DNA from: Pirellulales bacterium
Lineage (GTDB): Bacteria; Planctomycetota; Planctomycetia; Pirellulales; JANQPP01
Assembly (NCBI GenBank): GCA_028289405.1
Contig: JANQPP010000133.1
Coordinates: 1-32,965 of the forward strand
Direction of reading: 5' to 3'
DNA length: 32,965 nt
Shown piece by piece: positions 25,016 through 32,965 of this stretch; position 1 is the stretch's first letter, and every line of letters begins with the position of its first letter. The notes beneath the pieces were generated by a model. The model was not told the DNA's origin, searched no databases, and worked only from the letters and a program-made list of their open reading frames with translations. Both the position numbers and the translations under genes were made by a program.

Positions 25016-25482
25016 GCTCCTTCCCGCTCGTGAAGGTAGGGAGCTTGCCCCACCCGCTGCACCATCACTTGATGGGGAAAATGATCCGCGATGTATTCCA
25101 TGAGCCCTTTCTGCCCGGTCAACCCGGCCAAGCGGCCTTTGTCATCCACGACGCAGAGGAAACGGACATTCTTGGCTTCGAGAGCCTCCAAGACGTCAAG
25201 AATAGGGTCGGAAAGCTTGACCCAGGGCCAGTTTTCGGCCGCATGCTCTTTTACCGGCTGTTCGATTGCCTCGGGGTTTTGCGCGATCAGTTGTGTGAGC
25301 ATGCTCTCGGTGAGCATGCCCACCGGATGTTCCCGTTTGTCCACGAGAATAGCGCAGCCGAGCCTCCGTTCCCGCATGCTTTCCACCGCCGCGCGGATCG
25401 TATCATTTGGCTTCACGACGACCGGCCTGCGCAAGTTGAGCGTCTGAACCGGCTCCTGAGACATGTTTTCGAAGAGACCCAT
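25012..25482 (-). CDS. CBS domain-pair protein
   Basis: Stand-alone CBS pair of 156 aa, with GGAGG about 7 nt before the ATG at 25482. CBS1 is RRPVVVKPNDTIRAAVESM ... GCAILVDKREHPVGMLTES; CBS2 is WVKLSDPILDVLEALEAKNV ... FLCVVDDKGRLAGLTGQKG. It is the upstream partner of the second CBS gene, and the two proteins may form a heteromeric four-CBS assembly. No effector domain is attached to either. Confidence 0.9.
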   Translation of the reverse strand: MGLFENMSQEPVQTLNLRRPVVVKPNDTIRAAVESMRERRLGCAILVDKREHPVGMLTESMLTQLIAQNPEAIEQPVKEHAAENWPWVKLSDPILDVLEALEAKNVRFLCVVDDKGRLAGLTGQKGLMEYIADHFPHQVMVQRVGQAPYLHEREGA

Positions 25483-25712
25483 CTTTATCCTCCCCGCAGA
25501 TTCATGAGACCCGCCTGAAACCCTCTTTAGCAGTTGGCGTGCCGATTGGGGATCTTAGGAGAAACTGGCGCAAAATCCATGCAGAGTATGGCATGTGACG
25601 GATTGATGCAGTCCTCGAAGTGTCCGAGGCCAGATAAATTGTGCGGATACGCACGCAAAATGCCCCGAATCGCAGCGCCCTGGAAGCGGCGTAAACCTAT
25701 AGTCTTGCTGCT

Positions 25713-27125
25713 TCACTTAGCCCGCGTGAGCAGGCAGACGAAGTGTCCATCACCCGGGCAGCGTAAACTAAAGGGTGACTCATCATTTGGCTGTTTTGCT
25801 GGTGTCCATTCTTCCGCTTCGATGTCGAGCCAGCGTGCCCGCCAAACTCCTTCCAAGCCTTCGGCATGCAGCCTCACTTCGCCACCGTTTGGAAAATAGA
25901 CGGCGTATTGCCTGTCCGGAACGACCGACAAGTAAGCCTCGTTCTCCTCGCGATCCATTAGCAAAGTCTGTTCCACATCCGGCTGGGCGCTGAAGAAGTC
26001 GAACTCCCGCTGCAGCATGCGGAAAGCCTGGACATGCCGCTGCGCTCTCGGGGAGAGCCCAATCCCGGAGTCTGGACGATGAAAACGGGTCCCCGCCACG
26101 CCCCCTAGAAGGTTCCGCCAGAAACGCTCTAGCCCATCGCGGGTATTGCCGAACCTTCCGCCATCAGCACCGTAGATCTTCACGGTGTTTAGCGGACGAG
26201 GCTGGGGAGCAAGATATTCGAGAACCCATTGCAGATTTCGCCAATGCGCTTCGCCCGAATTGTGGTTGTTCTGCGAAATGTCGACAAACGTGTACAAATC
26301 GGGATGGTCGAAGGTCCGGCGGTGCGTGGGATCTTGAGGTTTCCAAGCGTCCCACATCTCCGTGACGTGGACTTCCTTCCCCACTGCTTCCGCTTTTTTT
26401 CGGATATGTTTGGCCCAGTACGCGCCCCATTCCTCCGCACCGCTCGTTTCATTGTCGATGCAATACAGGACATGCCCATAGCGGAGAGAGTGGCTCAGCA
26501 TTTTGTCCACCTGCGCCCGCTGAAAGGGGAGCAACACCGTGTTGTTCCGCAGGCCGGGGACCGAGTAAAAGAAGGGCTGTTCGTTCCGTCCCGGATGCTT
26601 CAAGTATTCGGCGGCCAGCCCTGCTTCCTCATGCGAGTAGTTCACGTTATTCGCGGGATTGTAGGGGTGTTCCCGCCAGCGCGGCCCCTTGGCGTCGGAA
26701 TAGTCGAAGCGGTCCCAAACTTCGATCTGGACGAGGATGTTCCGCTCGGCGGTCATTCGCAGCATCCGCTCGAATCGCTCCCAGTATTCCTCATTCCACT
26801 GAGTAAGGTCGTATTTGCCGCTGGCCAGCCGGCGGAATGGATAGACCTCGAATCCCCGGTCGCGGCGGTCGCTCATCGTGTTGCGGATGTAATTGGCTCC
26901 CACGCGGGCCATGATCTCCAACTGCTTCTCCAGGTCGGGACGTTGAAACAGGTTGTCATCGTCGCTGCCGCCGACGAGCAGAATCGGCTTCCCGTGATAT
27001 TCCCAAAAGCGGGGATTCTCTCGCCAAGGACGAATGTCACTGGAAGTTTCTTGAGCAGGAAGTGAGGTTGCCGAACAAGTGGCGAACCATACCAAGACGG
27101 CAGCAAGAAGGCGGGGGGAGTTCAT
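25713..27125 (-). CDS. Secreted glycoside-hydrolase-like protein with C-terminal collagen-binding-type domain
   Basis: Exported protein of 470 aa. The signal peptide is MNSPRLLAAVLVWFATCSAT, with cleavage near LPAQ-ETSS. The body looks like a GH TIM barrel: NPRFWEYHGKPILLVGGSD at the start, EIMARVGANYIRNTM, ILVQIEVWDRFDY, YGHVLYCIDNETS with a candidate catalytic Glu, and HVTEMWDAW. The end (YLSVVPDRQYAVYFPNGGEV, RARWLDIEAEEW, DGHFVCLLTRA) resembles the putative collagen-binding domain found at the end of DUF4038-type hydrolases. Probably acts on polysaccharides outside the cytoplasm. No neighbours in the same pathway are visible. Confidence 0.8.
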   Translation of the reverse strand: MNSPRLLAAVLVWFATCSATSLPAQETSSDIRPWRENPRFWEYHGKPILLVGGSDDDNLFQRPDLEKQLEIMARVGANYIRNTMSDRRDRGFEVYPFRRLASGKYDLTQWNEEYWERFERMLRMTAERNILVQIEVWDRFDYSDAKGPRWREHPYNPANNVNYSHEEAGLAAEYLKHPGRNEQPFFYSVPGLRNNTVLLPFQRAQVDKMLSHSLRYGHVLYCIDNETSGAEEWGAYWAKHIRKKAEAVGKEVHVTEMWDAWKPQDPTHRRTFDHPDLYTFVDISQNNHNSGEAHWRNLQWVLEYLAPQPRPLNTVKIYGADGGRFGNTRDGLERFWRNLLGGVAGTRFHRPDSGIGLSPRAQRHVQAFRMLQREFDFFSAQPDVEQTLLMDREENEAYLSVVPDRQYAVYFPNGGEVRLHAEGLEGVWRARWLDIEAEEWTPAKQPNDESPFSLRCPGDGHFVCLLTRAK

Positions 27126-27824
27126 GGAAAAAGTCGATCGGTGAGGAGAGGAAATTCAGCGGAGTGAGTTTTCGCAGCTTAGCACCAAACCGCCAAGTTT
27201 CCCACTACATCCCCGACATTCATCAGGAGGACTGCAAAGTCAGGTGAGGCCGCGTAGGGCGCGGCCGAGGGCGGGTTTCCAGGCGATTTGATCGGCGCGG
27301 CTGCAGGTTCTACTCAAGGCTGGCGTGAATGAACCGGGGAACTGACCTTCGGATTGCGGAAGCATGCTCGTGTCGAGAGCACCTGAGTCTTGCCAATCAC
27401 GGCCAACTACTGGGATAAGGTTGAGAAACGTCAAGAAGGCGATTTTTTGACTAGCTTGGTCCATGCAATTACCTGAACGTCCGGAATTACCGATTGGACT
27501 GCGAGCCTGTATTCATTAGCCCCGTTCAAAACGCTCCAGGCCATTTCATCGTCAGTTCCAGGCCGGATTTCGATTCTCGTTTCGTCCGAAAGTCATAAGT
27601 TCTGAGCTAGGTTTTCATAGAGTTTTCGTGCGTGTTGCACGGATTCCTCGTGCATGCCGAGCCGAAACGGCCAGGACGCCGAGCGATCGAATCCAGAGGC
27701 ACTCGCTTTTGCCATTTCAAGTTCCGCAAGATACCGAGTGAGCGTTGAGTGGCGCCAGGAATTTATGGAGTTTCCAATCGAAATAATGGAAAGTCCCGCG
27801 AAAACAACCGGAGAATCTGACACC
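27126..27824. other. Long gene-poor stretch
   Basis: About 700 nt without a convincing gene. An inverted repeat with 7-bp arms GGCCGCG and CGCGGCC around TAGGG lies at about 27247-27265. A minus-strand frame ending at 27240 (last residues CSRADQIAWKPALGRALRGLT) is open for 74 codons and might be the relic of a longer gene, but I cannot name a family. The 27825 gene may start as far upstream as 27765. Confidence 0.3.
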
Positions 27825-28163
27825 ATGACGAGTTGCGCCGAGCTAGCATCACGTATCGAAAAGTTACAGCCGCAGGCCGTCCCACAGGATGTGGCCCGAC
27901 TTTGCCTGCTGTTGGCCAATGCCGTGGATGACCTTGCCATTTTGGAAGACGAAGAACAACTCACCGAGATTTGGCAAGAAATGGGAATGCGGCTGCAAGC
28001 CGCCACGGACCAGCATGCGGCCATGACCGAGGAATTGGAATCACTGGCCCGTTCCGATCCGAGAAAATTCTCGGCGGATCAAATTTGGATTCTCATCCGA
28101 GCTATCAAAGTCCAAAGCCAAGTTTTGCAGCTTTACATCGGTCAACCGGCCTTGGATGTGTAA
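27825..28163 (+). CDS. Small hypothetical helical protein
   Basis: Protein of 112 aa from the ATG at 27825 (MTSCAELASRIEKLQPQAVPQ), with GGAG 11 nt upstream; in-frame starts at 27786 and 27765 (AGGA 4 nt upstream) are alternatives. It is acidic, almost certainly all-helical (VARLCLLLANAVDDLAILED, LTEIWQEMGMRLQAATDQH, PRKFSADQIWILIRAIKVQ) with no signal or membrane segment. No family recognised. The composition and the regular spacing of hydrophobic residues support a real product over the antisense frame. Confidence 0.6.
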   Translation: MTSCAELASRIEKLQPQAVPQDVARLCLLLANAVDDLAILEDEEQLTEIWQEMGMRLQAATDQHAAMTEELESLARSDPRKFSADQIWILIRAIKVQSQVLQLYIGQPALDV

Positions 28164-28663
28164 CTCGGGAAACCGCCGATGTCACGCCGATTCTTGAATC
28201 GGTGAGTCTAGGTGCGAGGCAAATCGCGGCACCAACCAGTACCGCGAAGCTAAGTGCAATAGCTTAAACTTGCCACCAACCGAGGTCTGCCGGGCCTGCG
28301 GACCAACCACCTTGAGGGCTGCTCGCTAGTGCTCTGCCCTCACTTCTTCTTGCCACTCTCAAGTTCCTCTTCTCGAATTTGCTGCTGCGGATTGCGTGGC
28401 TTGGGTGGTTTGGCTGAAAGGAAGCGGTTCAATCGCTTCTGCTAGATGTTTCGATGGTTCGGGTCGATCCTGTTTTTAGGATGTGAGAACCATTGTCCAT
28501 GGCGCCGCGACCCGTCTTCGAGCGACGCCGACTCACACCTCTACCGCTGGGAAAGCTGGCATTTGGCCAGCTCGCCCCTTGAAGTGAACAGTATGGAACA
28601 CCGCCCTGTTCGAAGCATGCGCGAACCACGGCGGCACCAGAACTCCGGAAAGCATGCGGGGGG
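28164..28663. other. Intergenic stretch with a possible gene-end fragment
   Basis: About 500 nt. On the minus strand 28340-28439 encodes QKRLNRFLSAKPPKPRNPQQ followed by QIREEELESGKKK and a stop, which looks like the basic/acidic tail of a real protein; a TAG in frame sits immediately upstream, so only a fragment remains. On the plus strand a 73-codon ORF (28446-28667) overlaps the next gene by ATGA but has an unlikely composition. Confidence 0.3.
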
Positions 28664-29614
28664 ATGATCATCATGCAGGCAACCATGTTGACGGTGGTTT
28701 TGCTCGTCGGCGGTATCCACGGTTCACAATCCACGAGCCGCCACCTGCATCGCGATTCACGCGGTTATCCCGTGGAAACCGCGGCTGACGTCGTGGCTAG
28801 CGTGGGGAAACACTGGGATCTTCAGCCCCAAACCTGCTACGCACCACGTTTCGGCTGCTACCCGGGAAACAACCGCTGCATGCACCGTTATCCCGCCTAT
28901 CACGGGTACCATTACCGGAAGCCCTACAATTTCCGGCAGATGTTTGAATACCCCTGGCATGCGAATCCGCACGAGCCGACGTCGCTGTTTGCCTACAACG
29001 TAGGCGCGGCGCAGGATGCTCCGCCAAAGGTTTTTTCCTCGCCACCTCAAGAGCTGAAAAAATCGATTCGACGTCACGTGCAAAAGTCTCCAAAAGTAGC
29101 GGTCGAGAAACCGCACACGAATCATGCGCCTCGCCGCATGCCCACCGAAGCACGTCGAGGGCCGGTCAACCAACCTCCTAAACGGATCACGCAGCTTCCT
29201 TTCGCTGTCGAATATACGCCCGAGCAGAAAGGATTTCTGGATGAGAACGATCCGGAGATTGCCCGACTGGTTCGAGAATCGCTAGGCATTGAAGAGCCAC
29301 GCCGCACCGTGGAAGAGCCGGTCTCCATGCCAAAGGAAGAGCCGCAGCCAAAGGACAAAGCCGCCACGGATGATCAGGCCAAATCGATGCTCACTTTTCC
29401 CGAAAATGCTCCGGCGCCGAAGCGGCTAGAGAATGAACCGACCTTGCGAACGGCTTCCACGACCTCCGCCAAAGACCAGCCCGGGTCTCAAAAGCAGGTG
29501 TCTCCCGCGATGGGAATTTCGCCGACGCTTCCCGTCGGCTCGATGAGTTTTAAGCCGATTACGAAAGATGGGGATTCCAACCGCTGGCGTGCCCGCTCTT
29601 CGGCGCGGCGATGA
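28664..29614 (+). CDS. Secreted hypothetical protein with low-complexity Pro/Lys/Glu-rich tail
   Basis: Protein of 316 aa with a short, weak signal-like start (MIIMQATMLTVVLLVGGIHG), the Met at 28673 being an alternative. Residues about 55-100 are rich in His, Tyr and Cys (APRFGCYPGNNRCMHRYPAY, HGYHYRKPYNFRQMFEYPWH), a composition often seen in planctomycete exported proteins. From about 125 onward the chain is dominated by Pro, Lys, Glu and Thr and looks disordered, apart from a small ordered patch (VEYTPEQKGFLDENDPEIA). A GGGGGG stretch abuts the start. No family recognised; surface or envelope location is inferred. Confidence 0.7.
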   Translation: MIIMQATMLTVVLLVGGIHGSQSTSRHLHRDSRGYPVETAADVVASVGKHWDLQPQTCYAPRFGCYPGNNRCMHRYPAYHGYHYRKPYNFRQMFEYPWHANPHEPTSLFAYNVGAAQDAPPKVFSSPPQELKKSIRRHVQKSPKVAVEKPHTNHAPRRMPTEARRGPVNQPPKRITQLPFAVEYTPEQKGFLDENDPEIARLVRESLGIEEPRRTVEEPVSMPKEEPQPKDKAATDDQAKSMLTFPENAPAPKRLENEPTLRTASTTSAKDQPGSQKQVSPAMGISPTLPVGSMSFKPITKDGDSNRWRARSSARR

Positions 29615-29910
29615 GCGAGAATCCAACCGATTCGTTCCGATCCTTTCGCAAGGAATCATCGTATTGAAAAAGCTATCGATTTTAGGGCTTCCATGAATTT
29701 CGTGAAGCTGGCAAGATGGCTGGACGAGACAAAATAGAAGATTTTGGTTCGTTTTGGCACACGGACGGCGAACTTCGCGTGACAGCCTGAAATGCGACGC
29801 CAGGTGGCTGACGCGCAGATGAAGAGTCACCATGGCAAAGCATCGCGCCCGATTGCGTTCGGCACTGCTTTGCTGTGTACTTCTCGGCTCCTATCAAGGA
29901 CCCTCGCACG

Positions 29911-30786
29911 ATGGCGACCTCCGTCTCACCCACCCACCCGCGTCCGAATGCTCCCCGAGGATTCCTCCGGGGCTTCACTGATTGGGTAGCCGATTTGGGT
30001 GAACTAGTCATGGACCGCGTGGCCGGCATGGGGGATGTTACGCTCTTTTCCTGGCGCACGATGACGTGGCTGTTCACGCGGTTGCCGCGCCGGGAGACGC
30101 TGCTGCCCAATTTTTACCAGATCGGAGTGCTTAGCCTGCCGGTCGTGGCTCTGACCGGCACGTTCATTGGCATGGTGCTGGCCGTGCAAAGTTATGCCCA
30201 GTTCCGCATGCTTAATCTGGAGACCCGCCTGGGAGCCGTGATCAACATGACCCTCGTGCGGGAACTCGGCCCTGTATTGGCGGCCACGATGCTTGCCGGT
30301 CGTGTCGGCAGTGCCATGGCGGCCGAGTTGGGCACGATGCGGGTCACCGAACAAATCGACGCGCTCACCTGCATGGGCGCGAACCCCATTCACTACCTGG
30401 CGGTTCCTCGCTTTTTGGCCTGCCTCATATTGATCCCCACGCTAACCATCATGGCCGATTTCATGGGCGTGGTGGGCGGGTACGCCTACAGCATCTACGC
30501 CTTGAATATCGACGCGCATCACTATTGGGAAAACTCCGAGAAATTCGTGGGCAGTTTCGACCTCTTCACGGGCATCTTCAAAAGTCTGTTCTTCGGGGCC
30601 GCGATCGCCTTGATCAGTTGCCATCGCGGATTCAACTGCCGGCCCGGCGCGGAGGGTGTGGGACAAGCGGCGACGACAGCATTCGTGTATTCCTTCGTGA
30701 TGATTCTCGTGTTGGATTTGTTTTTGGGAATCATGCTCGACTCCATTTATTACGCGCTGTGGCCCGACGGGGCGCGGCTCATCTAG
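29911..30786 (+). CDS. MlaE family lipid ABC transporter permease
   Basis: Permease of 291 aa of the MlaE/YrbE family, moving phospholipids or related lipids between inner and outer membrane. I prefer the ATG at 29911 (MATSVSPTHPRPN) with AGGA about 10 nt upstream over an upstream TTG at 29875. The family core is unmistakable: YQIGVLSLPVVALTGTFIGM, VRELGPVLAATMLAGRVGSA, MAAELGTMRVTEQIDALTCM and GANPIHYLAVPRFLACLILI, then multiple helices to the C-terminus. An N-terminal stretch of about 60 polar residues precedes the core. The ATPase gene follows after 7 nt. Confidence 0.94.
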   Translation: MATSVSPTHPRPNAPRGFLRGFTDWVADLGELVMDRVAGMGDVTLFSWRTMTWLFTRLPRRETLLPNFYQIGVLSLPVVALTGTFIGMVLAVQSYAQFRMLNLETRLGAVINMTLVRELGPVLAATMLAGRVGSAMAAELGTMRVTEQIDALTCMGANPIHYLAVPRFLACLILIPTLTIMADFMGVVGGYAYSIYALNIDAHHYWENSEKFVGSFDLFTGIFKSLFFGAAIALISCHRGFNCRPGAEGVGQAATTAFVYSFVMILVLDLFLGIMLDSIYYALWPDGARLI

Positions 30787-30793
30787 GTGGCCC

Positions 30794-31648
30794 GTGGCAA
30801 GAGATCGGACCGCACAAGCTGGACGAGAAAAAGTCCTCGTCGACGTGGACCGGCTCACGGTGCGCTTTGGCCGTCAAACGGTGCTCCGTGATATTTCCTT
30901 GCGGATACCGCGCGGGCAGACCGTGGCCGTCATTGGAGAGAGCGGTTGTGGCAAAACCGTCCTGCTCAAGACGCTCATCGGCCTGATTTCTCCCACGTCT
31001 GGCAAGGTCCGGATCGGCGGGAAAGACCTCTCCACCGTGTCCGCCCGGGAGTGGCCCCGCCTGCGGCTGCAATTCGGTTTCGTGTTTCAACAGGCCGCGC
31101 TGTTCGACAGCCTCAACGTGGCGGAAAATGTTGCCTTTCCCTTGCGGCAGCATACCAAAAAGACGCCGCGAGAAATTCGCGACCTGGTGCTGGCCCGGTT
31201 GGCGGAGGTCGGCCTTCCCAAGACGATCCTCCACAAAAAACCGGCGGAACTCTCCGGCGGCATGCGGAAACGGGTCGGCCTCGCCCGGGCTTTGGCCCTC
31301 GATCCGCAGATCATTCTGTACGATGAACCGACCACGGGCCTCGACCCGATCATGAGCGATGTCATCAACGAGTTGATCCTCCGCACGCGGGAGCAGCACT
31401 CGGTGACCAGCATCGTCGTTACGCACGACATGCGCACGGCCACCAAGGTTGCCGACCGCGTGGTGATGACTTATCCACTGGCTCGTCTAAAACAGGACGA
31501 ACGCCAAATTCTCTACGACGGCCCGCCCGCCAAGCTCGACCAGGCGGACGATCCCCGCGTGCGGCAGTTCGTGCGGGGGGAAGCGGGTGCCCGTATTTCG
31601 GAAATGGAAGAAGAAGTCGGCGCGGACCTTTCCGCGTCCTCGGCATGA
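30794..31648 (+). CDS. MlaF-type ABC transporter ATP-binding protein
   Basis: ATPase of 284 aa for the lipid transporter. Walker A is GESGCGKT (48-55), the Q-loop is VFQQAALFDSLNVAENV, the ABC signature is LSGGMRKRVGLARAL (about 153-167), Walker B is IILYDEPTTGLDP (173-185) and the H-loop is VVTHDM. The LSGGM and the PLRQHT stretch are typical of MlaF. It starts at a GTG (30794), 7 nt after the permease stop, and is followed after 12 nt by the MCE gene. A short polar C-terminal tail extends past the ABC fold. Confidence 0.95.
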   Translation: MARDRTAQAGREKVLVDVDRLTVRFGRQTVLRDISLRIPRGQTVAVIGESGCGKTVLLKTLIGLISPTSGKVRIGGKDLSTVSAREWPRLRLQFGFVFQQAALFDSLNVAENVAFPLRQHTKKTPREIRDLVLARLAEVGLPKTILHKKPAELSGGMRKRVGLARALALDPQIILYDEPTTGLDPIMSDVINELILRTREQHSVTSIVVTHDMRTATKVADRVVMTYPLARLKQDERQILYDGPPAKLDQADDPRVRQFVRGEAGARISEMEEEVGADLSASSA

Positions 31649-31660
31649 AAAGAGGCAGTG

Positions 31661-32737
31661 ATGGACGAACGCATCGTGCAGTTTCGCGTCGGCGTGATGG
31701 TGCTGGCGACTTTTATTATCGCCGCGATTCTCGTCCTCCTTTTTGGCGAACTCCCCACCGGATTGGGACAAAGCACCTACCAGATCACGGTCCGCTTCGC
31801 GTCCGCGCCGGGCGTGACGCCCGACACGCCGGTCCGCAAGTTCGGGCTACTGATTGGCCGCGTGACCAGCGTGGGTTTTGACGAAGCGAATGAAGGGGCC
31901 GTGGTCTCCGCCGCGATTCACGGCGATGTCGTGCTGCGGGAAAACGAAGTCTGCCGCATCAAGTCCGGCCTGCTGGGAGATCCTGTGTTGGAATTCGTCC
32001 CCGGCGATGACCCCGCCTTGCCGCGTGAACCTTTGGAAGACGGCGACATCATCACGGGACGGGTCACCTCCAACCCGCTGGAGCTGGTCACGAGCCTGCA
32101 AGGCGATCTGACCGAGGCGATTCGCGCCGTCTCCGTCGCGGGCACCGAGGTAGGCGAATTGGCGGGCCGCGTGAACGTCATGCTGGCGGACAATGAAAAC
32201 AACGTGGGCGACTTGCTCCGCAAAACCAATCAAACGCTGGAAAACCTGGAAACGATCACCAGTGCGTTCAACGAGGCCCTGCAAGACGAGCAGGTCTTGG
32301 CCGATTTCAAGGAAGGTGTGGCCAGCATCCCCGCGCTGCTGGTGGATGCCCGGGACACTTTGGGCGAGTTTCGCGAAGTGGTCGCTTCGGCGGAACGCAA
32401 TCTCCGCAACGTGGAGGATTTTACCCGCCCGCTCGGCCAACGCGGGGAGCAGATCATCGGGCAAGCGGAGGGAACGCTCAACCGGCTCGATCAGGTTTTC
32501 GCCGAGTTTGTCACTTTTGGCCGCATGCTCAACAACGGGGACGGGACATTGGCCCGCCTGATCAACGACCCGGAGATGTACAACGCGGTGGCCCGCGTGG
32601 TGGTGAACGTGGAAGACGCCACGCGGCGATTGCGGCCCATCTTGGATGACTTCCGCAAGTTCGCCAACAAGATCTCCCGCCACCCGGAAACAATCGGCGT
32701 CCGCGGCGCGATCCGTCCCAGTTCGGGGATTAACTGA
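31661..32737 (+). CDS. MlaD family (MCE domain) lipid-binding protein
   Basis: Periplasm-facing substrate-binding subunit of the lipid transporter, 358 aa. One N-terminal membrane helix (about 8-30, FRVGVMVLATFIIAAILVLL) is followed by a single MCE domain (about 35-125: YQITVRFASAPGVTPDTPVR, GLLIGRVTSVGF, CRIKSGLLGDPVLEFVPG). The rest (about 140-340) is predicted long helices with heptad-like hydrophobics (LLRKTNQTLENLETITSAFNE) as in needle-forming MCE proteins. The ATG at 31661 follows AGAGG by 5 nt; a GTG one codon earlier is possible. No MlaB or MlaC gene is adjacent. Confidence 0.93.
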   Translation: MDERIVQFRVGVMVLATFIIAAILVLLFGELPTGLGQSTYQITVRFASAPGVTPDTPVRKFGLLIGRVTSVGFDEANEGAVVSAAIHGDVVLRENEVCRIKSGLLGDPVLEFVPGDDPALPREPLEDGDIITGRVTSNPLELVTSLQGDLTEAIRAVSVAGTEVGELAGRVNVMLADNENNVGDLLRKTNQTLENLETITSAFNEALQDEQVLADFKEGVASIPALLVDARDTLGEFREVVASAERNLRNVEDFTRPLGQRGEQIIGQAEGTLNRLDQVFAEFVTFGRMLNNGDGTLARLINDPEMYNAVARVVVNVEDATRRLRPILDDFRKFANKISRHPETIGVRGAIRPSSGIN

Positions 32738-32793
32738 GCGTCGGCACCAACCTCCATCTTCCCCGCGATGAGCTTGCAGTGGACAAGCGGTGC

Positions 32794-32816
32794 CACGGCT
32801 GGCTGGTCCAGCCGTG
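32794..32816. repeat. Perfect 9-bp inverted repeat downstream of the Mla operon
   Basis: Arms CACGGCTGG (32794-32802) and CCAGCCGTG (32808-32816) pair perfectly around a 5-nt loop. No T-run follows, so it is not a standard rho-independent terminator, but it may still stop or stabilise the mlaEFD transcript. The CCAGCCGTG palindrome is one I associate with dispersed intergenic repeats of planctomycetes; copy number was not checked. Confidence 0.65.
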
Positions 32817-32933
32817 TTGAAATTCCAGCCGCTTAAGGTCGGCAGCTTGCTGACTACCATGGGGCTCGCACACTAAGTACCCATGAATAAGTCTTTGAGC
32901 GTTCGCGAGAATCCGATAAGCTGGGCCCAGACA

Positions 32934-32940
32934 AGGAGGT
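32934..32940 (+). promoter_or_regulatory. Strong Shine-Dalgarno of the right-edge gene
   Basis: AGGAGGT ends 6 nt before the ATG at 32947. It is the best ribosome binding site in the window and fixes the start of the truncated gene. Confidence 0.75.
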
Positions 32941-32946
32941 CAGGCG

Positions 32947-32965
32947 ATGGAATTCTCATTGAATG
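32947..32965 (+). CDS. Start of a gene cut by the right edge
   Basis: Only six codons (MEFSLN) are visible. The call rests on the perfectly placed AGGAGGT 6 nt upstream of the ATG. Product cannot be determined. Confidence 0.55.

Noticed and set aside
27593..28024. Minus-strand ORF of 143 aa
   Set aside because: It is antisense to the helical small protein, whose hydrophobic spacing is more protein-like; this frame is Ser/Cys/Arg-rich.
28446..28667. 73-aa plus-strand ORF overlapping the next gene by ATGA
   Set aside because: The overlap looks like translational coupling, but there is no ribosome binding site and the composition is Arg/His/Ser-rich and unconvincing.
1..32965. CRISPR arrays, tRNA or rRNA genes, prophage or defence genes
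   Set aside because: No regularly spaced direct repeats, no cloverleaf-like T-loop sequences, and no nuclease, integrase or restriction-type motifs were seen by eye.

Overview
The window looks like chromosomal DNA of a planctomycete, most likely from the Pirellulales side of the phylum, although no rRNA or other phylogenetic marker is present to fix this. The grounds are moderately high GC, many short monocistronic or two- to three-gene units, several secreted proteins with no clear family, abundant sugar/uronate oxidoreductases and TIM-barrel isomerases, and outer-membrane genes (lpxB, an Mla-type lipid ABC system) that indicate a Gram-negative envelope.

Layout. (1) About 102-7234, minus strand: an eight-gene operon-like cluster for oxidative deoxysugar/uronate catabolism. 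In transcription order it holds a Zn-type alcohol dehydrogenase, a TIM-barrel isomerase, a UxaE-type epimerase, a FucU/RbsD mutarotase, an aldo/keto reductase, a fuconolactonase-like amidohydrolase, an SDR and a soluble sulfite-oxidase-like molybdoenzyme. The set resembles the non-phosphorylating L-fucose (or L-rhamnose/L-galactose) route, but no acid-sugar dehydratase is present. (2) About 7390-8810: a decayed IS200-type transposase, an unknown membrane protein and a gene-poor stretch. (3) 8814-10361: an FeS bacterial photolyase (PhrB/CryPro type). (4) 10634-13222, plus strand: prfA, prmC and a DUF2752 membrane protein. (5) 13371-15026: a lipoprotein converging on a DUF21/CBS membrane protein. 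(6) 15356-18214, minus strand: a second sugar module made of a PMI-like cupin, a TIM-barrel isomerase and a PfpI-family protein. (7) 18602-20372: a possible mini-membrane ORF, an exported SGNH hydrolase and a divergent SDR. (8) 20393-20674: a hairpin-rich intergenic repeat abutting an IS3 transposase tail. (9) 20792-25482: a CPBP protease overlapping tail-to-tail with a cupredoxin-like secreted protein, a glycosyltransferase-like relic, lpxB and a pair of translationally coupled CBS proteins. (10) 25713-29614: a secreted glycoside-hydrolase-like protein and two unknown proteins. (11) 29911-32737, plus strand: a three-gene MlaE/MlaF/MlaD-type lipid transport operon, followed by a strong inverted repeat and the first codons of another gene at the right edge.

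No CRISPR array, tRNA, rRNA, prophage or recognisable defence island was seen. The most distinctive element is the catabolic cluster at the left: a fucose-type oxidative cassette joined to a UxaE-type epimerase and a molybdoenzyme, which may be a variant pathway. Much of the rest is ordinary chromosomal content with signs of old mobile-element decay.
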